Below are positions 1 to 7,564 of a stretch of 41,908 nt of DNA, one piece after another. The stretch comes from DAOOWV01 sp035371485. Lineage in GTDB: Bacteria > Patescibacteriota > Dojkabacteria > JAFGLO01. Position 1 is the stretch's first letter; each line of letters begins with the position of its first letter. The DNA is taken from assembly GCA_035371485.1 (NCBI GenBank), contig DAOOWV010000008.1:1-41908 (forward strand), given 5' to 3'. Made by a program: the position numbers and the translations under genes. The notes under the pieces are model-generated. The model was not told the origin of the DNA and searched no databases. It saw only the letters and a list, made by a program, of their open reading frames with translations.

Positions 1-963
1 CTTTCCCATATTTACTATAAAATTGTGATGTGTTGTTGCAATCATTGCATCACCAATTCTAAATCCAGTCATTTTTAAAGGATGTTCAATAATGTATCCA
101 GCACTTGTTGTAGGATATCCTAACTTTTCCTTTTGCTCTTGAGTAATATTGATAAATATACATCCAGTTGAGTTCATCGGTTGTTGTTTGGCTTTTCTTG
201 ATGCCCATTCATTAACTACATAAGTTGCTTTTTTAGTATCACCTTTGAAAAGTTTAAATTTCGCTGAAAGAATTATTTCTTTTGAATCATGAAATCTGCT
301 TTTGTCATAATCATTTTTTAGTTCTTGGGCTGTTAGTTTTTTAACTTTATTATTCGGTGTTAGAACTTCTACCTCTTCAATTACTTCTCCTATAAAGTGG
401 GTTCCTCCATGTAGATTATTATATACAGCTCCTCCAATTGTTCCAGGAATGTATGAATACCATTGTAATCCAGTCATACCTTGTTCAATAAGATACCTGA
501 TGGCATATTGTAAATTCGTTCCTGCGGATAGTGTAACGGATATTCTTTTTTTGTCAGATTCATCATAATCAAGGTCAGCAAATTCATATTGTAAAGTACC
601 GGTCTTACTATCAGCTTCCCAACGAGCTACGAATTTTTTTGTTTCCTTTTCGGATGTTTTTTCTGTTCTAGCGTTTTCAATCTGTATGTCATTCATTTGC
701 ATTCTTATTGTTAATCCACGAATACCTTTATCGGAGATTAGAACATTGGATCCTCCTCCTAAAATAGTAATTGGTATTTCTAATCCTCTTGCTTTTATTA
801 TTGTATTGATTAGATCTTCTTTTGTAGTAGCCGTAAAAAGAATGTCTGCAGGTCCTCCAATTCCAACTGTGGTGTATTTTGCGAGAGGTTCGTTTAGCTT
901 ATAATTTTTAGATGATAAATAAGAAGTGAGTAATGATAAATTATTGTCGTTTGACTTTGTCAT
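1..963 (-). CDS. murB: UDP-N-acetylenolpyruvoylglucosamine reductase MurB (3' end beyond window)
   Basis: Reading the minus strand from the ATG at 963 gives a MurB protein that runs off the left edge with no stop (about 320 residues visible). MurB is the FAD enzyme that uses NADPH to reduce UDP-GlcNAc-enolpyruvate to UDP-MurNAc in the cytoplasm. Seen: the N-terminal motif TTVGIGGPAD near residue 35, the FAD-binding ILGGGSNVLISDKGIRG segment, SAGTNLQYAIRYLIEQG, and IPGTIGGAVYNN. A later NSTGCIFIN places Cys where many MurB enzymes have the catalytic Ser; Cys variants are known. It is the last mur gene visible in the cluster. A small plus-strand ORF with inverted repeats separates it from murC. 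Confidence 0.93.
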   Translation of the reverse strand, partial: MTKSNDNNLSLLTSYLSSKNYKLNEPLAKYTTVGIGGPADILFTATTKEDLINTIIKARGLEIPITILGGGSNVLISDKGIRGLTIRMQMNDIQIENARTEKTSEKETKKFVARWEADSKTGTLQYEFADLDYDESDKKRISVTLSAGTNLQYAIRYLIEQGMTGLQWYSYIPGTIGGAVYNNLHGGTHFIGEVIEEVEVLTPNNKVKKLTAQELKNDYDKSRFHDSKEIILSAKFKLFKGDTKKATYVVNEWASRKAKQQPMNSTGCIFINITQEQKEKLGYPTTSAGYIIEHPLKMTGFRIGDAMIATTHHNFIVNMGK

Positions 964-1058
964 TGTTTTCTTATTTAAGTTAGTTCTGTCAATTAAATAA
1001 CATTTGTTTCTTCGTTTTAAGTATAGCATATTTCTGTTGTTTGTTGTATAATACTATC

Positions 1059-1500
1059 GCTGTCAGTAGTTGTCATTGTTGTTAAATAATTTGTCATGTT
1101 TATCACTATGTCAGATAAACCCAAAAGTAAAACCAACTACACGCTTATTGCGGGCGTAGTTAAATTTGCTTATAAAAAGGCAGGATATCCTGAGGTTTCC
1201 AAGATTGCAAATGAATGGAAAAAGGATGAATGTTTCCACGAGATTATTGTTCGTTTTGTTTCAGGGACAAGTTTTGGAATTCAATTCGTTTATTATACAG
1301 ATAGCGAAATTTTGTATGAGGACTGGAAAGTGAAATATTTAGATAAGATACGTGATTTGTTGTATGCACACGACATAAATACCTCTCGTTCAAGTAAGAT
1401 TGAAGAAGTTATGGCTGATGTAATTGTTAGTAAGGCTTTGCCAGCTCACCTAGAGAAAAAATAGGTTCTTCTTAGCTTAATAGTTGAAACTACTGACAGC
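1059..1500. repeat. 13-bp inverted repeats flanking one small ORF
   Basis: GCTGTCAGTAGTT at 1059-1071 is repeated as its perfect reverse complement at 1488-1500. The pair brackets the single plus-strand ORF 1096-1464, and the right arm ends four bases before the murC stop codon. No transposase lies inside and no target-site duplication is visible directly outside the arms. It could be a small non-autonomous mobile unit. Confidence 0.55.
1096..1464 (+). CDS. Hypothetical protein inside an inverted-repeat unit
   Basis: I do not recognise this 122-residue protein. It is the only plus-strand gene among the mur genes, lying between murB and murC. The first Met is at 1096, but a second (MSDKPKSK) at 1108 is an equally good start; neither has a clear Shine-Dalgarno sequence. 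The protein is hydrophilic, starts lysine-rich, has a central beta-like stretch (HEIIVRFVSGTSFGIQFVYY) and a C-terminal half that looks helical. There is no signal peptide or membrane segment. Its ends are marked by perfect 13-bp inverted repeats at 1059 and 1488, so it may be cargo of a small insertion. Function unknown. Confidence 0.55.
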   Translation: MFITMSDKPKSKTNYTLIAGVVKFAYKKAGYPEVSKIANEWKKDECFHEIIVRFVSGTSFGIQFVYYTDSEILYEDWKVKYLDKIRDLLYAHDINTSRSSKIEEVMADVIVSKALPAHLEKK

Positions 1501-1504
1501 AATA

Positions 1505-2875
1505 TTAATTTTCTTCTATTAATTCCTGGGTAATTTTATAAAGATCTCCTGCGGAAGCAAGTACAATTATACAATCCTTTTCAATTTTCTCTATTTCCTT
1601 AATTTTTTGTACTGTTTTCACAAAATCTTCGGTGTGAAAAGTAGAGGTGCTTTTGTTTTCACGAGTTATGTATTCAACAAATTGCTCAGAATCAATAAGT
1701 TTTACATATTTTTCTTCTTCTCTGGTCGGTTTAAAGATATTTGGGATTAATAAATAATCAGCGTTTTTTACAGCATTAGCGAACTCTTTTCTAAAAGTAT
1801 AAGTTCTTTCGTGACTGTGAGGTTGAAATACAAATATCAATTTTTTATTTGGAAATTGCTCCTTTACCCCTTCAATACAGGATTTAACTTTTTGAGGATT
1901 GTGTGCATAATCCAAATATATTGGACTTCCTTGTATTGTTTTACCTTTGAATTCCATTCGCTTTGCAACACCGGGGAAATCTACAAATGCGGCTTTAATT
2001 TGTTCATGAGAAAATCCAAGTGCTAATGCAGTACAATAAGCTTTAAGAATGTTTTCTTTGTTATAGGTTCCAACAAGTGGAGACTTAATCTGATATGCCT
2101 GTTTTCTATATTTTTCAACTTCAATAATATTCTTTTGTGGAATTTGTTTTAGTACTTTGCACTCATTTTCTTTCTCTGCATCAATAACAATTGCTTCTTG
2201 AGTTGAACTTAAGAATTGAACGAATGCACTGTTGTAGTCTTCTTGATCTTTGTAATAATCAGTGTGATCAATGTCGATATTAGTAATAACTGAGATAAAA
2301 GGATTTGGGGCCCTATCTAAAAATTGTCTTTTATATTCACATGCTTCTACGACAAAGTATTTGCTGTCAGGATTCACGTTCCATTCTTGATTAATTTGCA
2401 TGATTTTATCACCCACAATGAAGTTTGGTGTTTTATCTAATTTATGAAGCATCCAAATTATGAGAGAAGTTGTTGTAGTTTTTCCATGTGTGCCTGCAAT
2501 TGCAATAGTCTTATAATTCTTGCTAAGAATCCCTGTTAGTTGACCAAGAGTAAGCGTTGGAATTTTGAGATCTTTTGCTTTTTCAATTTCAGGATTGTTT
2601 GGTAAAATTCCATTCGGAATTATTACTAAATCTATGTTTTTATTTATAAATTTTTCATCGTGTTGCCCTTTATAAAGTATCCCTAAATCCTCCCACTTTT
2701 GCCTTGCATTCTGATCGAGAGAATATTCTGAAGCTGTTACTTTTTTACCCATACTCAAAAGCTGTGTGATACAGAATTGATTGAAGGGACCGATACAACC
2801 GATGAAGTGAACCTTTTGAAATTCTAAATTTTGAATTCTAAATTTTAAATTTAAGTTGTTTTTATCATTTATCAT
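1505..2875 (-). CDS. murC: UDP-N-acetylmuramate--L-alanine ligase (MurC-like)
   Basis: This 456-residue Mur ligase joins L-Ala to UDP-MurNAc using ATP, in the cytoplasm. Seen: the ATP loop AGTHGKTTTT at residues 127-136, VVEACEYKRQFL followed by TNIDIDHTDYY in the central domain, and DYAHNP plus FQPHSHERT in the C-terminal domain, all in MurC order. Oddities: the N-terminal Rossmann loop, normally GxGGxG, reads GCIGPFN. The first ~20 residues (NLNLKFRIQNLEFQ) are encoded by a 7-nt-period DNA repeat, so the true start may lie further in. The loop also resembles Mpl, the recycling ligase, but the rest fits MurC better and no second MurC is visible. The gene lies just downstream of pgeF. Confidence 0.85.
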   Translation of the reverse strand: MINDKNNLNLKFRIQNLEFQKVHFIGCIGPFNQFCITQLLSMGKKVTASEYSLDQNARQKWEDLGILYKGQHDEKFINKNIDLVIIPNGILPNNPEIEKAKDLKIPTLTLGQLTGILSKNYKTIAIAGTHGKTTTTSLIIWMLHKLDKTPNFIVGDKIMQINQEWNVNPDSKYFVVEACEYKRQFLDRAPNPFISVITNIDIDHTDYYKDQEDYNSAFVQFLSSTQEAIVIDAEKENECKVLKQIPQKNIIEVEKYRKQAYQIKSPLVGTYNKENILKAYCTALALGFSHEQIKAAFVDFPGVAKRMEFKGKTIQGSPIYLDYAHNPQKVKSCIEGVKEQFPNKKLIFVFQPHSHERTYTFRKEFANAVKNADYLLIPNIFKPTREEEKYVKLIDSEQFVEYITRENKSTSTFHTEDFVKTVQKIKEIEKIEKDCIIVLASAGDLYKITQELIEEN

Positions 2876-2882
2876 TTATCAT
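2820..2882. repeat. 7-nt-period repeats at the murC start / pgeF end
   Basis: TTATCAT occurs three times in tandem at about 2865-2886, next to TCTAAAT/TTTGAAT/TCTAAAT/TTTAAAT units at about 2822-2850. Both runs have a 7-nt period but different sequence. They span the pgeF-murC junction and encode the odd N-terminus of MurC. Confidence 0.7.
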
Positions 2883-3625
2883 TTTTCACTTAATTTAATA
2901 ACGACAGTAAATCTTCCTTCTTTTTCTCCAGTATCTCTTGAACGAGTATGAGAGTAAAATCGTTTATCAGTATAAGTGTCAATATCAGATTTAAATATAT
3001 TTTTTTTATTCACTCCTTCACCTATTAGTTGGTTAATAGTTGCCTTTACGTTATCAACCATATATTTACCGTTTTTATCAGTAGAAACACAATCTTTCCA
3101 GTAATGTGAATTAATTGGATTCCAGAACTCATACCTTACTGATTTAGCTTGAATTGATGGTCCTAAACCAATAATCAACGTTTGGGGATCGGTATTATAT
3201 AGCTGTTTCATTTTTTGAATTGTTTTTTTTGCGGTACCATTATCTGTCCATTTAATTCCACAATGTGCAAGTCCGATGACGTGATTTGTTGGGTCATACA
3301 AAAACATTGGAACGCAATCTGCGACAATTAACATTATTGCGATATTGGGATCATTTATTATTATACTGTCTGCTTCAAATCCATATGGTTCTATTATTCC
3401 CAGCTTTTCGGAGTTTTTGTCAACCTTTATGGAATTATTATGTACTTCTTTTGAATACATATAGGCTATTTCTTGTTCTTTAATATTACACTTGTCAAGA
3501 AAATTCTTTCTGTTTTTATATACAGTTTCTTCATCATCATAAATAATACTCATATTACCATCTGCTATAGTGGAAATGAAATGTTTAAATCCTTTTATTT
3601 GGTTTAATTTTTCTATTTGATACAT
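2879..3625 (-). CDS. pgeF: PgeF/YfiH-family peptidoglycan editing factor (laccase-domain protein)
   Basis: This 248-residue protein belongs to the YfiH/PgeF (formerly polyphenol oxidase, COG1496) family. In E. coli PgeF removes L-Ser misincorporated in place of L-Ala in UDP-MurNAc; other members act as purine nucleoside phosphorylases. Seen: a KEVHNNSI segment corresponding to the family's QVHG, ADCVPMFLYDP with the metal-site Cys, GLAHCG with the metal-site His, and IGLGPSIQ near the usual GPSI. The third motif reads HCGIKW rather than the common HAGWRG, so activity may differ. Its place between the MurE-like ligase and murC supports an editing role. It ends four bases from the murC ORF start. 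Confidence 0.85.
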   Translation of the reverse strand: MYQIEKLNQIKGFKHFISTIADGNMSIIYDDEETVYKNRKNFLDKCNIKEQEIAYMYSKEVHNNSIKVDKNSEKLGIIEPYGFEADSIIINDPNIAIMLIVADCVPMFLYDPTNHVIGLAHCGIKWTDNGTAKKTIQKMKQLYNTDPQTLIIGLGPSIQAKSVRYEFWNPINSHYWKDCVSTDKNGKYMVDNVKATINQLIGEGVNKKNIFKSDIDTYTDKRFYSHTRSRDTGEKEGRFTVVIKLSEK

Positions 3626-3687
3626 TAGTTATGTTATCAATATTATCAATCCAATTAAAACTCCAAGCTTAGTTAACAAATCGGTTT

Positions 3688-3722
3688 TCTCCTATATCAC
3701 TTATCACATATCACCTATTCTT
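3688..3722. repeat. 7-nt-period repeat between murE-like gene and pgeF
   Basis: TATATCAC, TTATCAC and ATATCAC follow one another with a 7-nt spacing, just downstream of the MurE-like ligase. No separate function is visible. Confidence 0.5.
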
Positions 3723-3727
3723 TAAAT

Positions 3728-5518
3728 TCATTTGATAATTCGTTCAATTGCGTTTGTATCATCCCAATGATATTCTGTTCTTCCAAAACATAAACTTTGT
3801 TCGTGTCCCTTACCAGTAGAAATGATTATGTCACCTTCTTTGGCATTTTCTATTGCTTTTCTAATTGCATCTTCTCTACTTTTTACACTATCTTCTGTAA
3901 AGCTATAAACAGTTTTGTTTTTATTGGTTTTATATAATGTGCAATTTTTATTGATTTTTTCTTGCTCCTCATATCCACTCATGCCTTCAAGAATTGCTTT
4001 ATTAATATCTATTAATTTCTCAGTACGGGGATCTTCAGCTGTTAGATATATATTGTCTGCATAATCATCGGCAATTTTACCCATTGCAGGTCGTTTGTAT
4101 CTATCTCTAAGTCCAGCACATCCAAAAACTACATGAATTTTATTATGTGGAAGGGAATTCAAACTTTTTAGCGCTTGTTCGAGTGCATTAGGGGTATGCG
4201 CAAAATCAACTATTATCATAAAAGGTTTTTTCTGAATAATATTCATTCTTCCTTTTAGTTGCGGAAAATATTGAATTGATTTTATAGCTTTTACAATATC
4301 TTCATTAAGACTGACAATTGCTCCTAATGCTCCAAGAAAGTTTTGAACGTTATACTCACCTATCATAATTAATTTGGTTCTGAGTTCTGAGTTCTTCGCC
4401 TGACGGATGGGCAGGTGAGTTCTGAGTTCTTTAGAAATATTGATTGTTAGTGGTATTTCAAAAGCATTTTCCCTATGCGCAATTTGAGCTGTAATATCAG
4501 CTTTATCATTATCATCGCAGTGGCAGTAAGTTATGAAATTTACTTCTTTTTGGTTTATGACTTGGGAAATATATTTGTCAGAATCAGAATTATCATGGTT
4601 ATAAATTATTGTGGCATTGGGTTTTAAATGTGATGTAATTAAGCGTGTTTTGGTGAAAGCATAATTTTCCCATGTTTTGTGATAGTCAAGATGCTCCTTG
4701 GTAATATTTGTAAAAATTACTGAATCAAATTTTAATCCAGTTACTCTTTGCATTGCTATTCCGTGTGAGGTAACTTCAATAATAATGTGGGTGCAATTTT
4801 CTTTTTTTAATTTTAAAATCATATCTTTTAACTGCTCAGGTGCGGGGGTTGTAGTGTGAAGTCCAGTATCAAATGATTTTTCTGTATTTTTATATCCAAT
4901 TTTTGCATTAATAGTTGAAATAAGCCCTACCTTATTCCCTGCTTCCTTAAGAATGTGGTAAATCATATTTGAGGTTGTTGTTTTCCCATCAGTTCCAGTT
5001 ACTGCAATATATTTTTCTTTTGAATAATCAATATCAAATAGTGGTAGAATATTACTCTCTTTTATCGCATTTAGAATTTCATCATTATCCCATTGCCTAA
5101 ATAGTTTTTTGAGAAATAATATCTCATTTTTTGTACAGTCATATTCTTTAATATCAGGTTCTTTTTTGTGAAAATATAAATCTGCTAGTAATCTTAATAC
5201 ATTTGTAAATTCAACTATTGGGGTTTTGAGATTTTTAGCTTTGACAAATTCCTCATTATTTTCTGGAATCGCTGGACTATAAATCACTAATATTGTCTTA
5301 GTGCTAATAATTTTATCATTATGTGGGATTGAAATTTTGACTTTGTCCTTTAAAATCTCAGTACGTTCATTTTTTTCAATGTTGCTTCCTGTAAGATTAT
5401 AGCAAGGGGTAAGTTTAATGAAAAAGTTTGCTAGTTGTGATACTCCTGTGCCTCCAATACCGAGAAAATGAATTTTCAGTTGTGAGTGCTGAGTGCTGAG
5501 TGCTGAGTTATTATTCAT
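3728..5518 (-). CDS. murE: MurE-like UDP-MurNAc-tripeptide ligase with a MurC-type N-terminal domain
   Basis: This 596-residue Mur ligase should add the third stem-peptide residue to UDP-MurNAc-L-Ala-D-Glu. The body is MurE: ATP loop VTGTDGKTTT near residue 174, HTTTPAPEQL, IIEVTSHGIAMQRV, FTNITKEHLDYH, VVFGCAGLRDRYKRPAMG and STGKGHEQ. The substrate motif reads EDPR where DAP-adding enzymes have DNPR, so the arginine is kept but the amino acid cannot be fixed. The N-terminus is unusual: HFLGIGGTGVSQ at residues 17-28, then TGSN and YSPAIPENNEE, is the Rossmann domain of MurC, not that of MurE. Repeat DNA encodes the first ~14 residues (SALSTQHSQ) and an insertion at about residues 363-381. 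TGA is the stop codon. Confidence 0.85.
   Translation of the reverse strand: MNNNSALSTQHSQLKIHFLGIGGTGVSQLANFFIKLTPCYNLTGSNIEKNERTEILKDKVKISIPHNDKIISTKTILVIYSPAIPENNEEFVKAKNLKTPIVEFTNVLRLLADLYFHKKEPDIKEYDCTKNEILFLKKLFRQWDNDEILNAIKESNILPLFDIDYSKEKYIAVTGTDGKTTTSNMIYHILKEAGNKVGLISTINAKIGYKNTEKSFDTGLHTTTPAPEQLKDMILKLKKENCTHIIIEVTSHGIAMQRVTGLKFDSVIFTNITKEHLDYHKTWENYAFTKTRLITSHLKPNATIIYNHDNSDSDKYISQVINQKEVNFITYCHCDDNDKADITAQIAHRENAFEIPLTINISKELRTHLPIRQAKNSELRTKLIMIGEYNVQNFLGALGAIVSLNEDIVKAIKSIQYFPQLKGRMNIIQKKPFMIIVDFAHTPNALEQALKSLNSLPHNKIHVVFGCAGLRDRYKRPAMGKIADDYADNIYLTAEDPRTEKLIDINKAILEGMSGYEEQEKINKNCTLYKTNKNKTVYSFTEDSVKSREDAIRKAIENAKEGDIIISTGKGHEQSLCFGRTEYHWDDTNAIERIIK
4376..4431. repeat. Repeat plus hairpin inserted in frame in the MurE-like gene
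   Basis: GAGTTCT heptamers flank a hairpin, CGCCTG (4397-4402) with CAGGTG (4412-4417). The block translates as ELRTHLPIRQAKNSELRTK, just before the conserved IGEYNVQNFLGALG strand, where Mur ligases have no such segment. It looks like a small repeat that landed in frame. Confidence 0.7.
5478..5518. repeat. GAGTGCT heptamer repeat at the murE-like start
   Basis: Three tandem GAGTGCT units (plus strand) lie at the 5' end of the MurE-like ORF. They encode its SALSTQHSQ N-terminus. The MurC-type Rossmann domain begins immediately after, so translation of the repeat may be incidental. Confidence 0.75.
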
Positions 5519-5562
5519 TTTGTGTTTTCATTTAACTTAAACTCCTAACTCATAATTCATAA

Positions 5563-6846
5563 TTAATCACTAATTTGGATTTCTGCGCCAAGTGAATTAA
5601 GATTTTCTACTATTGTTGGATATCTTCTGTAGAGATTGTCAATATTATCAATTGTTGTTGTACCTTCAGCTGAAAGTGCAACTAACAAGAGTGCATGAGC
5701 AGCTTGGATTACATCGGATGCTACAACCTTCGCGCCTTTAAATTCTGTTGGACCAAAAGTAATTACTTGATGAGGATTTGCCATAATAAGCTCACCTCTC
5801 ATTTTTCTAATCATTTCAAAAAACATAAGTTGAGTTTCGTACATATTTGAATAAATTCTCATGTTTCCAGGAGCTTTGAGTGCAAGAACTAATGCCTGTG
5901 GAATTAAATCAACAGGATATCCTGGCCATGGTTGGTCGTTAACTTTGTCGATGTTCCCTTTAAAATCACGTTTACAAACTAACTCTTGTTCTGCAGGAAT
6001 TAAAATATCGTTACCGTCAATTTTGAAATTTAGATTAACTTTGCTGAAAAAATTTAAAACTTGAGACATGTGTTGAGGTATTGCATCTTTAATTCTTAAA
6101 TTTCCTCCAGTAATTGCACTTGCTACAATAAGCCCACCTATATCAATATGATCAGGAATTATTGTCCATTCTCCTCCAGATAGTTCTTTTACTCCCTCTA
6201 TTTCTATTCTATTTGTACCTATCCCTTTAATTTTTGCTCCAATAGAGTTAAGAAAATTACACATATCCTGAACATGAGGTTCACATGCTGAGTTATAAAT
6301 GATCGTTTTACCTTTTGCTGTTACTGCTCCAAGAACCAAATTTTCAGTGCCTGTTACGGAAGCTTCAAGTAACCAAATATTTTCGTTACCGATCAGTCCA
6401 TTGGTTGTTAATCGATATTTATCACTTTTGTCAATTGACACACCTAGTGCTGATATTCCCTGAAAAAATGTATCAAGTGGGCGATTTCCCAATTTACAAC
6501 CGCCACTACTCTTAATCTCGGCTTTCTTAAATCTTGCTAAAAGGGGGCCTAAAAACATTAGTGAGGCTCTTTCTTTATCTGCTAATTCATCATCAAGAAT
6601 ACACGAATTTATGTTTGATGCATCTAAAACTAATGTTGACTTATCAATAGGTGTTACTTTTCCACCAAGAATTTCGAAAAGCTGAGTCATTATATTAACT
6701 GATGAACTTTGGGGTACGTTGTGAAGTGTTATGGGCTTTGAAGCTAGTACACACGCTGGAATAATAGCTAAAATCGAATTTTTATTGGGCTGGGGAGTAA
6801 TAGTTCCGTTTAGCGGTTTACCGCCATTTATTTGAAATGTTGACAT
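5563..6846 (-). CDS. murA: UDP-N-acetylglucosamine 1-carboxyvinyltransferase MurA
   Basis: MurA transfers enolpyruvate from PEP to UDP-GlcNAc, the first committed step of peptidoglycan synthesis. At 427 residues it has the usual length. Seen: NKNSILAI at the N-terminus, matching the substrate-binding Lys-Asn pair; SSGGCKLGNRPLDTF near residue 118 with the catalytic (fosfomycin-target) Cys retained; EASVTGTENLVLGA; EPHVQDMCNFLNSIGA; and a C-terminal MFFEMIRKMRG domain. The start at 6846 (MSTFQINGGKPLNG) fits the family exactly. It lies 44 bases upstream of the MurE-like gene in the same direction. A relic transposase on the other strand separates it from murD. Confidence 0.95.
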   Translation of the reverse strand: MSTFQINGGKPLNGTITPQPNKNSILAIIPACVLASKPITLHNVPQSSSVNIMTQLFEILGGKVTPIDKSTLVLDASNINSCILDDELADKERASLMFLGPLLARFKKAEIKSSGGCKLGNRPLDTFFQGISALGVSIDKSDKYRLTTNGLIGNENIWLLEASVTGTENLVLGAVTAKGKTIIYNSACEPHVQDMCNFLNSIGAKIKGIGTNRIEIEGVKELSGGEWTIIPDHIDIGGLIVASAITGGNLRIKDAIPQHMSQVLNFFSKVNLNFKIDGNDILIPAEQELVCKRDFKGNIDKVNDQPWPGYPVDLIPQALVLALKAPGNMRIYSNMYETQLMFFEMIRKMRGELIMANPHQVITFGPTEFKGAKVVASDVIQAAHALLLVALSAEGTTTIDNIDNLYRRYPTIVENLNSLGAEIQISD

Positions 6847-7022
6847 TTTAATTAATTAATAATTAACAAAGAATAATTATTGAAAAACCTTTTCTATGAT
6901 TATGAAAATGTTAGCATAAGTAGTATATAAAAACAAGTGTATTAATAAAGAATAATGATAAAAATGACATGATGTTTTCTTTTGAATATTGTTTGAGATG
7001 TGATGATTTGATATTGTTAAAT

Positions 7023-7564
7023 ATGAATGAAAAATTTCTGGGAAAATATAGAAATGGAACGACAAGACTAAAACCGTGGAATTATTCTTGGAATGGGTAT
7101 TATTTTATAACGACTTGTGCCAAGAATAGATTTGATTATTTCGGTAGGATTGTTGGTGGAAAAATGGTTTTGAATAAAATTGGTAAAATTGTTAATAAAT
7201 ATTGGTCTGATATACCCAATCATTTTATAAATGTGTATATTGATGAATATATTGTTATGCCAAATCATATTCATGGTATTTGTTGATGAATAATAAACCC
7301 CGTAGGAACGCGATTAATCGCATCCCTGCGGGGGAATCACAAAATAATATGATTGGTGGTATTACGGAATACAAGAATCCGATGTTACATGTAAATATTT
7401 CAACAATAATTCGGTGGTATAAGGGGAGATGCACATTTGAAATTAACAAAAAATATCCAAATATTAATTTTGCATGGCAATCACGGTTTTGGGATAGAAT
7501 AATAAGAAATTATTATGAATTGGAAAGAATACGTTGGTATATTAAAAATAATGTAAAAAAATGA
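7023..7564 (+). pseudogene. REP-associated tyrosine transposase (Y1/HUH family), frameshifted
   Basis: Two plus-strand frames together make one small transposase of the TnpA_REP/RAYT family (COG1943). Frame one, from about 7023 (an upstream start at 6969 is possible), ends with YIVMPNHIHGIC, the HUH metal motif, and stops at 7286. Frame two, from about 7280, carries the family C-terminus FAWQSRFWDRIIRNYYELER and ends at 7564. A one-base loss near 7275-7285 would explain the break. The catalytic Tyr would be near the second-frame NYYELER segment. A REP-like palindrome lies inside, at 7298-7333. The element sits between murD and murA, convergent with murD. Confidence 0.8.
7298..7333. repeat. 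REP-like imperfect palindrome inside the transposase
   Basis: CCCCGTAGGAACGCGATT pairs with AATCGCATCCCTGCGGGG, with three non-Watson-Crick positions. The core GCGATTAATCGC is shared with the perfect palindrome at 38019, which also lies beside a transposase remnant, so the two belong to one REP family. Confidence 0.7.

Noticed and set aside
686..904. Plus-strand ORF inside murB
   Set aside because: Antisense shadow; the minus strand encodes the clear MurB N-terminus.
6877..7065. Minus-strand ORF upstream of murA
   Set aside because: It lies antisense to the start of the transposase relic and has no recognisable features; likely a shadow.
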